Below are positions 1 through 9,999 of a stretch of DNA of 64,000 bases, in pieces (the stretch's first letter is position 1; every line of letters starts with the position of its first letter). Origin of the DNA: Cunninghamia lanceolata (Eukaryota > Streptophyta > Pinopsida > Cupressales > Cupressaceae); assembly GCA_027924645.1 (NCBI GenBank), contig BSBN01001362.1:1890501-1954500 (forward strand). Reading direction: 5' to 3'. The notes beneath the pieces were generated by a model. The model did not search any database. It was given only the letters and a program-made list of their open reading frames with translations, and was not told the DNA's origin. Made by a program: the position numbers and the translations under genes.

Positions 1-385
1 GAAATGAGAATGAAAGAATTTATATACCAAAAACACAACACATTGATGCATTATGTAACTAGATAACATGTTGAATGTGAAAGCTATAATGTAAGTATAT
101 ACAATTACCTAATTTGCATTCACTTTTAGTTGAAAACTACAAAAATGACCTCACATATTTGTATGGTGAAAACTTATATTGACAATCATGCAAATTTGAC
201 TACTTGTCTAGGGTACACCTGCAAAAGTAATGTTCAAATGTACAAGTAAATTAACTATATATTTACATGAGTCGATACAAAATTTAAGACAAGGGGAATA
301 ATATAGAAGCTGAAATGAGAATGAAAGAATTTATATACTAAAAAGATAAAACATTGATGCATTACATGTAACTAGATAACATTAT
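1..385. repeat. Direct repeat pair, about 311 bp apart, cut by the window edge
   Basis: The first 70 or so bases recur at about 312-385 with a few changes; both begin GAAATGAGAATGAAAGAATT and both run through ACTAGATAACA. The repeat period is about 311 bp, and more copies may lie left of the window. No gene is seen in 1-429. This may be the tail of the transposase-like unit to the right or an unrelated local duplication. Confidence 0.6.
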
Positions 386-429
386 AGGATACATTTAAGA
401 GGATGGATTTAGGGGATGTAAGAGTATGG

Positions 430-1889
430 TTTACATACCTGGAAATTTATTCCATTGTACCATCTGCATCCTCATTTTTTTGTAGTGCATCTATAATCGA
501 CTCATGTTCTTCCATCGAAAGTGTCCATAACTATTTATTAGAAGGTTTGCCTTGATATCTGACTAGTTTTATATTTGTTGCCACAACCAAATGTGAGTAG
601 TGTATGATCTTATGTGTTTCATAATCTTCAAATGTAGGCAAACCATTCCTTCTTATTAGATATTTTCATAGCCAAGTGCCAACAACAACCACAGAACCTA
701 TTGGATACTCCATGTTATCATCATCTACTCTAGGATGTAACAACTTTTGTTTTGTCTCAACACATCGAGCCAACTAATACTTAGTTTCCTCTTCATTGCC
801 CTCAAGTGCAACAACAACATACACATGTCCTACCAAAAAAAATATGTAATTCAATAAAGTGTGACATGTATCTAAATCACATAAATTTGTACATGCATAC
901 ATATATAATTAATTATATATAAATGTACAAAAAAATGGCAATAAAAAATATTGAAAATAAAAGTACCTTCTTGTACAAGGTCTGAAACACGATCATAGTC
1001 ATCTAATACAAACATTTGATTATCATCTTCAATTGTTGTTTCAATTTGATCTTGTGTTTTTGTAGGTGTTAAGGATCTTTGTTTCCATTCTTCAACCCAT
1101 TCTTATTTTCACATGCTCCCCAATCACCTGTAATACAAAATTGACAAAAACATGCAAGCTCCCTAGTCCATATAGTCCATGTGCTTGCATTTAAACTCTT
1201 AAATGAATGCCATTTTGTTGATCCAGTTATTGTCTCACAATCAAGTCGAGTAGGAATATTCTCTTCTTCAACTAACCAAAAGAATCATCAAATTGTAGAG
1301 TTCTCACTTGATCCCATAGATAATTTTTTATTACACCAATCCACAATTGCACGTGCATCTCTAAATTTGGCTACATCCTCAAATTTTAGTTGCATTCTAG
1401 GAAGAGCTCTTTTCACACATGCTCCAGCTCCATCATGTTCTCCTTTACCATGTCCAGCTTAAAAAAAAATCCACATATGTTGGATATTGTTTTCTTTGTG
1501 AGCCCTACATAGCCAATAAAACATTCTTGTATTTTTGAATTGCCCTGTACAATTATCTGACCATATGAAATGTTGTGCCATCTGGATTTCTCTTTCTTTT
1601 AAACTTTCATAAAATTTTGTGAAACAATATTGCACAAACTCTGAAGAGTGTAATTGGTTATCACTCAAATAGAAATGATACTCTGTCAAAATTTTTCTAT
1701 TATCTTCTATACTATCATCTACATGTCTATATACAATATGAACAAATATGGCCACTTGCACTGAATTATAATACTGAGATTGAATTTCCTCTTATGGAGC
1801 AAGAATATAGTTTTTTGCAAAGTCAACCACTGATAGGATAGTTCCAATTAGAAATATGTTTTTACATGAACAAAATTGTCCATCAAGCC
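430..1889 (-). pseudogene. Transposase-like gene, C-terminal part (broken)
   Basis: Minus-strand coding sequence continuing the frame of 4407-6184 after the insertion at 1890-4406. Going downstream it reads GTILSVVDFAKNY (about 1805-1845), an acidic and aromatic stretch, then WSDNCTGQFKN (about 1534-1563), then a shifted frame with AGHGKGEHDGAGACVKRAL (about 1400-1456). A final module (about 450-830) ends in an acidic tail near 450. The frame changes at an A/T run at 1459-1468, and several in-frame stops follow at Gln, Trp or Arg positions. I recall the conserved D-N-C-x-G-Q-F-K and G-H-G-K-G-x-x-D-G motifs from uncharacterised, multicopy, RNase H-fold transposase-like proteins of plants and invertebrates, but I cannot name the superfamily. 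The separation of the parts is explained by the nested insertion. Family assignment is inference; the coding nature is well supported. Confidence 0.6.
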
Positions 1890-4406
1890 TGTTGGTTATT
1901 TTCCCAGACTAGATGCTTGTTCCCAGTTATCCCTACAAAGTAGCCATCATTGATCAACAAGATTCCCGAGCCAAGGGCCAATAGTATGGGAGATAGACTC
2001 TATAAATATCTCCTCTTCTTCTTTAGGCTCTGCAGAACCAAGGGGGTATTCCCTATTCAACATCCAAAAGATATGTTTCTGAATATTACTAGGATGCTGA
2101 CACAAAGTAGATAAATCCTCTATTATGTAGACCAAAACTGTGAGATAAGTGCAAAGGGGCTAGCCTTGGGCCTAAATTCAATTGTAGATAGAGGATTTTG
2201 GTCCTAAAACTACTTCTAAAGTCCTAATGGTTTGGATTTGAAGTTTAGAGTTTGATTTATGGTATTTGGATGCAAAACTAGGATCTTGGGTTGTAACCTC
2301 AATACAAGACTGGATCGGTGCCTATCTAGGGCTCGGAGTCAATATACATACATATGTGAATGTTTATCATAGACTTAAGACAATAATCAGACTTCAAGGG
2401 GATTTTGCAATGTCTGCCTTACAGACAATACCCAAGACAAAGTATTCAGTTACTTCTGCTTACAAACATCCTTACTTCAATATATTTTTCCCAACACTTA
2501 ACCCAAAATATTTAATCTACTCCTTGAGCAGAGGTAAAAGATTAAGCATTCAATATAGTAAACCCATATTCTAGAATCGCACACCCCATAGCTGTTTAGA
2601 TTTAGAAGAAGAACACATTCAGTTTGGAGACAAATAACAAAATACATGCTATAAAGTATTACTCATTTAAATTAACATGAAACTGATGATTTCTATGCAT
2701 AAGACATTCAACATACAACTCATAAACTCACAAAATACCCAGAATAGAGCCACCAATGAAGTTGTATTTTATTATAGTACCAAAACCTTGTCCAGTTTTC
2801 AACCACAACAAATGAGTGACACAGTTTGCTTATACAACAAGAAAGTGTACTTAGCATTAATTACAAGGCAAATAAAAAATTCACTAGATACAATGCATTT
2901 TCAAATTGGCGCTCAAAACAATTAATGCAGTATGGAGACAAAGAGGAAAGAGCCGCTAAACTCAGGACGTGTGCAGCCGTTTAAAGATTTTCCTTACAAA
3001 TCTAGTAGGTTGCTGTCAATCATCGACCCATACCTCTGCGATTTCACCATTAATGGGCCAGCTACCCGTAGCTCCCCTTGAAAAATGACAGTGAATGCAT
3101 AAGAAGTTTTCCCGCCCAAGATGCGGCCAGAGATACAAAGAAATTCATCGCTGTTGTCAGTTTGAAAGATAGTCGTCGATCTTCCTCCCTCAACTGAGAT
3201 CTGCGGCTCAAAATCCCATTGAAAAGTCAATAACCAATGAAAATGTGCCATGTTGGCACCCCGTGTAGCCATTGCTGACCTTTCCTTTCTCATTTTACCT
3301 TTTTCACCATGTATATGCATACTTTGAATTCCTTGTATATGCAAAGCCATATGCATATACAACAGTCTAACAAACAAGGTGGACCCCAAACTTGTATAGA
3401 GCAAATCGCAATCATCGTCAGGTCTGCTTTGCATCCTCCTTCCTTGCATATCCTCTTTGTACATGTGCATATGCAATCTCCTCATACATACAAGGCACGG
3501 ATTTCAAAATTTTATGAAGCATTTTGAAATTGCTTTGAAATCTAGCTTGTATCTAACCTTTTGTATATTCGGCACATATACAAGTATGCATACATGCAAG
3601 CCGTAGATGCCAAACTTGTAACTTGTCTTGTATGTGCCTATATGTATATCGCCACTGATGCATCTCACCAACATACAATCTGCCTTGTATGTCTGTGGCC
3701 CCCACCATTTGTATATTAGCCCTTGCACATTTTCAAATGTATATCACATATACATTCTCCCTTGTATATGAGATACAAAGCTCTTTGCATGTGAGGCATG
3801 CCCCACCATTTGTATCTCCTACTCCATATGTATATTGCCAATCATACAAGACCTACCTGCATTTTTTCATTGTATGTGCTGGCGATGAACCCTTGCATTG
3901 TAGCAAATGCATGTTGGGTTCCTTTGTACATTTTTCAATATATAAACCCAATGTATGTCCAAACATACATTCACCCTTGCATATAAACAAGGAATCCCTC
4001 CTGGAATACACCTGCAATGTATCTTTTATTTGTATATATCCATTGTATGTCTGAACATACAAACCAAAAATACATGCAACTCGATATGCAAGCACCGAAT
4101 ACTCCCGAGAATCTGCGAAAGATTTCCCCCTTGTATATGCAAACTCGATATGCATGCAAAAATGGATATAACTCATTTTTTCACCATTTTTTGGAGGTCG
4201 ATAGAGATTTTGCAAGCCCGCTAATGTACATGACCACTTGCACATACAAAAAACCTAGCACTTTGCTCACGTGTGACAGGAAAAAGCGGTAAAACACTGC
4301 ATGTAGGTCGAGGAACAATTTAAACCCAGGCACTAAGGGCTTGAAAGGATAAAAATAGAAGCCTGCAACTTAATTTCAGAACCCTAACCCTAGGTGAACA
4401 CCACCA
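1890..4406 (-). mobile_element. LTR-type insertion inside the transposase-like gene (probable solo LTR)
   Basis: On the plus strand the insert starts TGTTGGTTATT and ends ACACCACCA, so it has TG...CA termini with imperfectly inverted ends. It is flanked by a perfect 5-bp duplication AAGCC (1885-1889 and 4407-4411). Removing the insert and one AAGCC joins the flanking transposase reading frame without a shift (…AWWL then DGQF…). Length is 2517 bp. No gag or pol sequence is seen, and no internal LTR pair or primer binding site was found, so a long solo LTR is the simplest reading; a non-autonomous element is the alternative. The strand is a guess taken from the direction of the host gene. Confidence 0.6.
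3300..4260. repeat. Island of dispersed TGTATATGC / CATACAAG motifs
   Basis: Dozens of copies of short related words (TTGTATATGC, TGCATATGC, CATACAAG, TTGTATGT) are spaced roughly 20-60 bp apart in both orientations. They are not a regular tandem array. Several small open frames cross the region, but none resembles a protein; their length follows from the low frequency of stop codons in these words. The island lies inside the insertion at 1890-4406. Confidence 0.6.
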
Positions 4407-6184
4407 AAGCCACCAAGCATATTGGGAGTGTTTGACATATTTGGATACACTATTATCCTTAAAATCTTTGATGAATGCATGCACACAAATTTTTTCAGTG
4501 ACTAACTCACACTGCTTTCCAATTTTTCCATCCTTTAAAGAATATTCAACATTGTTGAAACTTTTCACATCCACCAATTGTTGTCCAAATTCATGTGAAA
4601 TATTTTCATGCATACATTCTCCTAACAATGAAAAGTTGCCACATCTATTGCATTGTCTAGAAATGCATGCTTTTGAATAAAATAAGTATCCAGTAGATGT
4701 TTCACAAAACAAACCTACTACAAACTCCTTAATTGTTTGAGGTGGCATATTAATACCACATTCCTACATAATTTCGTCAGTATGCAAAGTAGAACATATA
4801 TATCGAAAAACATCATAATAATAACGAAATTGCACGAGTTTTACAACAAGAGATTCACTGTTTATTAATTTTCACATACCAAGGTTTACATTTCTCGAAA
4901 GATCTTTGGCTTATAGTAATATTAAATGGTTCTAACACTAAATCATCTAAGAATTTTTTATATAATTCAGTTTGAGTCATGTCTAATAGATGTTTTGGAT
5001 GAGGATCACGAATTTTAGACCCCACTCATAATTTTAAAACATCTATAACATTAGATGATACCCTTATATTATCATGCCAATATTTTTTAATTAAAGATTT
5101 GATTTCACTATTTAATTTCATGTCATACCTTGGGAGTCTACCACTAAAACTCCAACATTGGTTAATTAATTTTTTTTCAATAGATTCTAGATTCTCTTTG
5201 CTTCTCTTCTCAAAGTTTTAGGATTTATATTTAGAATTTCACTTGTCTTACTTATCATTCTTTTATTAGAAGATGATTTATTGACTAAAGTAGTTGTTAT
5301 AACTCTTCGTGTTGCATTGCTATCTTTAGATCGACTCTTTTTACCAATAGAATCAATAGCATTAGAAACACTAGATAAAACTTGTTTGATTGATTCATCT
5401 TTTTTTTAAGGTTTTATAAAGATGCCTAACTTTTTCATTACTTTTCGCAATTTCCACATCTTCACCAATTGCATCATAAGTTGACATTGAAATCCAAGAC
5501 TTTTTCTATAAAAAAATATTTTATATAATCTATTTGCATGAGTTCTCATTTGTCTCCAAGAAATCTTACCAGGAAGATTATCTAAGACATTTATTTCAAT
5601 CTCAAATAAAACATTTTTATTTTCACTCCTAAAAGTGATATCATTCTCATTCATATCATCAATAGGTGGGTTTGAAGACATACCTGGATTTGTTTTATAG
5701 TTGTATTTTCCATATCATTGAAAGTTGGCTCTGAAGACACACCTAGATTTATTTCTATAGTCATGTTTTCTATATCATTGAAAGTTGGCTCCAAAGACAC
5801 ACCTGGATTTGTTTCTATAGTCATGTTTTCCTTATCATTAAAAGCTGGCTCTGAAGACATACCTGGATTTGTTTGTATAGTCACATTTTCCATATCTTCA
5901 AAAGTTGGGTTTGAAGACATGCGTGCATTTGTTTCTATAGACACATTTTCTTCCAAATTCACCATTTCCACATTTGCATCATCTACATTCATCCCATCAT
6001 TTATAGTCTCTTGAATGTCTTTCTCTTCAATACTCATGGAACTAGATGCTTTAATATTCTTCATCTCTTGAATCCTTGCTCTTCTATCTCTTTGCCTTTT
6101 TGCTTCCTTCTCTCTATTTGCTTCAATTTCTTGAGGTGTCATTACCCTCGTTTATTTTTTTCTTTGACGTTGATTTGATCCCAT
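4407..6184 (-). pseudogene. Transposase-like gene, N-terminal part (broken)
   Basis: The inferred start is ATG at 6184 (MGSNQRQRKK, then a stop), with the open frame resuming at MTPQEIEANREKEAKRQRDR near 6142, a very basic leader. A run of 20-residue repeats follows (about 5950-5670). Next come a shifted frame at 5681-5406, a basic helix-turn-helix-like segment (KTSEILNINPKTLRREAKR, about 5200-5260), then HPKHLLDMTQTELYKKFLDD (about 4960-5010), SQRSFEKCKP, a Cys-rich zinc-binding-like stretch (CNRCGNFSLLGEC, about 4610-4650) and YVKHSQYAWW just before the insertion. Stops and small shifts interrupt it in several places, so it is not functional. Together with 430-1889 the original protein would have been well over 800 residues, with DNA-binding N-terminal and catalytic C-terminal regions (inference). 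Confidence 0.6.
5670..5950 (-). repeat. 60-bp tandem repeat coding for a 20-residue repeat
   Basis: About five units of exactly 60 bp, each reading (minus strand) close to N-M-T-I-E-T-N-P-G-V-S-S-E-P-T-F-N-D-M-E. Because the period is a multiple of three, the frame stays open through the array. It lies in the N-terminal, probably disordered part of the transposase-like pseudogene. The plus-strand open frame here is a shadow of the same repeat. Confidence 0.85.
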
Positions 6185-6599
6185 GATTACCAAACCCTCT
6201 TGATAAAATAACAATTGATACTTAATCCAATTTCATAATTGATGTACTTATTTGAAATTTTGAAGTAGAATTAGATGTAGATCCTTTGTTCTATAGATTT
6301 TGAAGTAAAAAGTAGATGTAAAAACAAAAAGCTTCTTTCTTTATTCCTCTTGAAAATAGCTCATGCACTTGATTTCACTTTAGAATTATTCATATAATTG
6401 ACTCCTTTCAAAATATGAATAGAATATGACCTGTCAAGAGATTCCACAAAACACCTATAATTAAAAAATGTAGAAATTGTCACTGTCGGGCCATACTGAT
6501 CAGACTTGCAAGTTGCAGGGATACAATAGTTGTACGTTTTTCCCTAATATGGGAAATAACATATATAATAGAAACAAGTACCCGTTCTTAAAAAATAAT

Positions 6600-6780
6600 G
6601 GGTACCCATTTTATAATGGGTACCTGTTATGTAACGCGTACCCATTTTATAATGGGTACCCGTTATGTAGCGTGTACCCATTTTAAAATGGGTACCCGTT
6701 ATGTAATGTGTACCCATTTTATAATGGGTACCTGTTATGTAACGCGTACCCGTTTTATAACGCATACCCGTTCTATGAAT
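6600..6780. repeat. 36-bp tandem array of near-palindromic GGGTACCC units
   Basis: Five units with an exact 36-bp period (the ACCCATTTTA word starts at 6604, 6640, 6676 and 6712, with a variant at 6748). Each unit holds a near-perfect inverted repeat, ACCCATTTTATAATGGGT, next to a GGTACC core. The period is a multiple of three, so both strands show open frames (G-T-H-Y-I-T-type 12-residue repeats), but there is no sign these are translated. The array lies about 400 bp upstream of the transposase-like gene and may be a subterminal repeat of that transposon (inference). Confidence 0.85.
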
Positions 6781-6884
6781 TTTGAAATCACCAACTACCT
6801 TTTCACTTCCCTTTGCTTGGGTTTTAGACTCAGGATAGGCATGGTTGGCCAACCTTGAGCCTTGGACCTATAAGTTTTTTTCTA

Positions 6885-7114
6885 AGTATAGAACAAGAAG
6901 AAAAATTAAGTTTACCTATATGGCTGAGGACCTTTTTTTCTAAATTTTTTTACAAAATAAAAACCCATTATAGATGACATTGTCTAGTTTTTAAATATGT
7001 AATTTTTTTTGTTATTGGACATGTTCTTCTATTTATTATTTAATTTATGAGAAAACTGGTCCAAAAACTTGAAATGACAAGTGTTTGTATTTTTTAATAA
7101 CTTTTAATTTTTAA

Positions 7115-7169
<55 letters not shown>

Positions 7170-7700
7170 ATCAATCTACACATCATTCTTTACACAATGA
7201 ATTTTTTTTTTTAATTTTAAGATTTTTTTTGCTCAAATTATGTTGGTCATACATGAGGGGTTTTCAAAAGTAGCAATTAGGCCTAATAAAAAATTAATAA
7301 AAAAAATTATTTGGAAAAAAATTATAAAAAAAAATCCTCATCAAACTTCACTGTACTACACATCTTTTCCCAAAAGGATTTTGAAAAATAATTTTATTTA
7401 GGTCAAATTATGTTGGTCGTACACACGCATGGTAGGGTTAAAAAAAGTGACTTTTAAACAGTGGTTTTTAGAAATGCCTATTGAAAATCAATTTGTATCA
7501 TCTAGGTATTGAAAAAAATTACATATTTGGAAACTAGACTCTGAGTACTACATTTTATATTTGGTGACTTTTTTAAAGATTCCATCTCTAAGTGCTTGAA
7601 AGTTTAAGGTCAAATGTGACAAATTCTGAAAATTAGGGAAAACACTTCCACTTTTTGGCCAAAAAGTGGACCCAACTTCTTGCACTGACCCAAAAAAATA
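6885..7700. repeat. Unclassified dispersed repeat, copy 1
   Basis: AT-rich noncoding sequence matching 31490-32275 in order and orientation. Shared landmarks are ATATGGCTGA(T/G)GACC, AAACCCATTA with TAGATGACA, a GGTCGTACAC / GGCCGTACAC block with ATGCAT nearby, TAGGTATT with AAAAATTACATAT, and a perfect 20-bp palindrome CACTTTTTGGCCAAAAAGTG near the right end. No coding potential or terminal repeats were seen. It may be part of a larger old retroelement. Confidence 0.6.
7120..7166. repeat. (AT)n microsatellite
   Basis: About 23 uninterrupted AT dinucleotides inside the dispersed repeat; the matching place in the second copy (near 31850) has no such expansion. Confidence 0.95.
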
Positions 7701-7745
7701 TCCTTGGTCTACTTTAGATATATATTTTTAAATATAAATATACTA

Positions 7746-9935
7746 GTATAATTGTAAATGAAAATACAATTTAAGTTAATTGAATAATTATATTTAAATT
7801 AAGTATAATTATTTTTTAATTAAATAAAATGATATTTGGGAGTGATAAGTATAAATTAGTGTTATATTAGTCTATTACATTTAAAGAGATTAATTATTTA
7901 GGTTGTGAAATGATGATAAAGATGAAAAGTTGATGTAGTGTCTAATTCAATTATTTGGTATAGGAAGTTCTCAAATTTTGTATAAGCTTGCAACTGTTAT
8001 GGAGTAAAAAGTAGTCACATGTGCCTTTTACCTCCTTGTTTAGCTCCTAGGTCCCCATGATTGCATTATACATTCTAAATGTTCACCCCGATGCAAAATT
8101 GCTTGACACCAATGTAAATTGGGAGTAAGGGGCCCATGTTTTACCTTATCTCAGACCTAAAAGTGGCTCAAAGACTTGGGTGCCACTGCCCAAGTCTTCC
8201 CTGATTGATTGGGGCAAAATCAAAGTTATGTCAGCCTGGGACCTTTAAAAAGGTTTCCCTTTGTCGGCTCTTTTGGTTTAATTTCACGAATGTTAGTGGG
8301 AAAGTATATATAAGTGTGTTCTTGAATTCATTATGAACCTAGATAGAGATAGCCAACTTGAAGCATTGGAATAAAGAGCATTCAAAACATTCATTGTGAT
8401 TCTAGAGCAGATTTGTGTTGTCATTGTGTGTGTTGTTGTAGGTTTTGAAGTTATCATCTATCTCTCCTTATGAGTTGAAGATCTTTCATTCTCCTAAGGG
8501 TTTCATCACATAGGTGATATTATTGTTATTTATCATCATTTGATTCATCATATTGTTATTGTGTCTAGCTTCTGCCCTGCAAGGGCACACTCTCTTTATC
8601 TATAAACAGTGTTGGGAAGATTGAATGCTATCCCAGGATTTGACTGAGGCAAGTCCCTAAACACCATAACGTCCAAACCCCTTCTCTTCTTCTTGTGTGT
8701 AGGTTACAGGAGCGAGATCTAGGAAATATGAAGATACAGGAATATTGATCAAGGATCAGGGTTTCAAGATCTGATAGCAGTTACAGAATATTCCTCTGTG
8801 CAAGACTTGGGCAGTGGCACCCTAGTCTTTCTTCCCCTGCTGACTTCAGATTTGGCATCAGGGCAACCTCTGCAACATTTCTCTAGTTTATAGTTTCTGT
8901 AGATTCTATCATTCAGGACTTGAGTGGTCTCGAAATAGTCCTCTAACACCTCTGCTTCCGGGACACAGGTTCTATCATTCTCCTAATCATCCCTGTGTAG
9001 TTAGTTTTAAGATATATGTTGTACATCTTCTATTATAATTAGATCATCATAGAACCAGGGTTTAGTGCATTATTGACCTAGGGTTTGATAAAAAGACTTG
9101 ATTAAATCTAATCTTTATGTAGCAAACAAGAGAACAAGATCTATAGCTACTCATCCACATCCATTTGGTAGTGATTTGGCTTGGTCTTGTCCTTGAATGT
9201 TATGGTGAAAGAGGGTTTGATCTAGTGTGCATACTAGTTGTTATCATTCTCCTTTTTCATATTTAATAGTAACTTCGTGGAGGTAGATATGACTATGGAT
9301 CAATTATATGCTACACAATTTTGATCTAACAATGCAAACTTTTGCTACTTGATTTGTTGATATCTTTGTTCTCTACTAATAATAAAGATTGATAGCATTT
9401 AAAAATACTTTGTGAAAGTTGTTGGATCACAAGGATGAAATTCTACTAGGTGAACCTCCTTGATTGGACCAACTTTATGGTCATGAAAAAGATTGATAAA
9501 CAACAAGCAGACATTCAAGTGATCTAGATTATGATTTTGATGCAACATTTTGATTACTTTTAGTGCTCTAAAGAGAAGTGTTTATATGAATGCTCCAAGT
9601 TGTATGCTTTAGGATTTCAAATGATTCCAAGATGTGTTTTAATGCTCAAACAAATACCAAGAGATAACTTATCCTCACACAAACATATACCAAGTTGGAT
9701 CCCAAAAGTCATGAGGAAAGGGTGGGAGTCAATAATTTGAATTTTAAAAATTTGAATTTTGGGTCAAATTTGTATTCGTTGGGATCACTCCCATGCACCA
9801 CATAAATAACTCAAGACAAGAAATATGGAATCTTAGGATTAGAAACAAATGTACAAAAGGGTGGGCTAATAAATGAGTGAAATGTATGGGAGTTGGTGCA
9901 AATAGGGTTAGGATAAGTTTAGATATATGGGCATG
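7746..9935. repeat. Unclassified repeat, copy A (interrupted)
   Basis: 7746-7994 and 9274-9935 together match 15923-16849 almost base for base. Landmarks are AGTGATAAGTATAAATTAGT, GTTGATGTAGTGTC, GCACAATTTTGATCTAACAA (copy B; ACACAATTTT in copy A), CATTCAAGTGATCTAGAT and GGGAGTTGGTGCAAATAGGG. The match ends at GGGCATGT in both. Copy A is split by the insertion at 7995-9268. The sequence has no coding potential. Copy A abuts a copia pol relic and copy B a gypsy relic, so the repeat itself probably belongs to neither. Confidence 0.8.
7995..9268 (+). mobile_element. Probable solo LTR inserted in copy A
   Basis: The 1274-bp block is absent from the matching site in copy B, which gives a natural empty site. 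It is flanked by a 5-bp duplication with one change (GCAAC 7990-7994, GTAAC 9269-9273; copy B has GTAAC). It begins TGTTATGG and ends TTTAATA, so the usual final CA is mutated or misplaced. A TATA-like TATATATAAG at about 8306-8315 suggests a plus-strand LTR promoter. No coding sequence is present. Inverted copies of a GGTGCCACTGCCCAAGTCTT hairpin occur inside. Confidence 0.6.
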
Positions 9936-9999
9936 TAACCTAGAAACACAAAAAATGAAATAAAGTCATAATGTCACTTTTAGAAAACGAAAAAGAGCT

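Noticed and set aside
3689..4245. Overlapping 90-130 codon frames on both strands with many Cys, His and Tyr
   Set aside because: Produced by the TGTATATGC word island; all frames look alike in composition and none has a motif.
4378..4400. CCCTAACCCTAGG as a telomere-like repeat
   Set aside because: Only two CCCTAA-like units at the edge of an LTR-type insertion; too short to be an interstitial telomere array.
1885..4418. A 9-bp duplication CCA(T/C)CAAGC that would suggest a Mutator-type insertion
   Set aside because: It has a mismatch and would not restore the reading frame; the perfect 5-bp AAGCC with TG...CA termini restores it exactly.
6544..6858. Repeat proteins of MGTHYITGTHYK type on both strands
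   Set aside because: A 36-bp period divisible by three keeps any frame open; no start context or flanking coding signal was seen.
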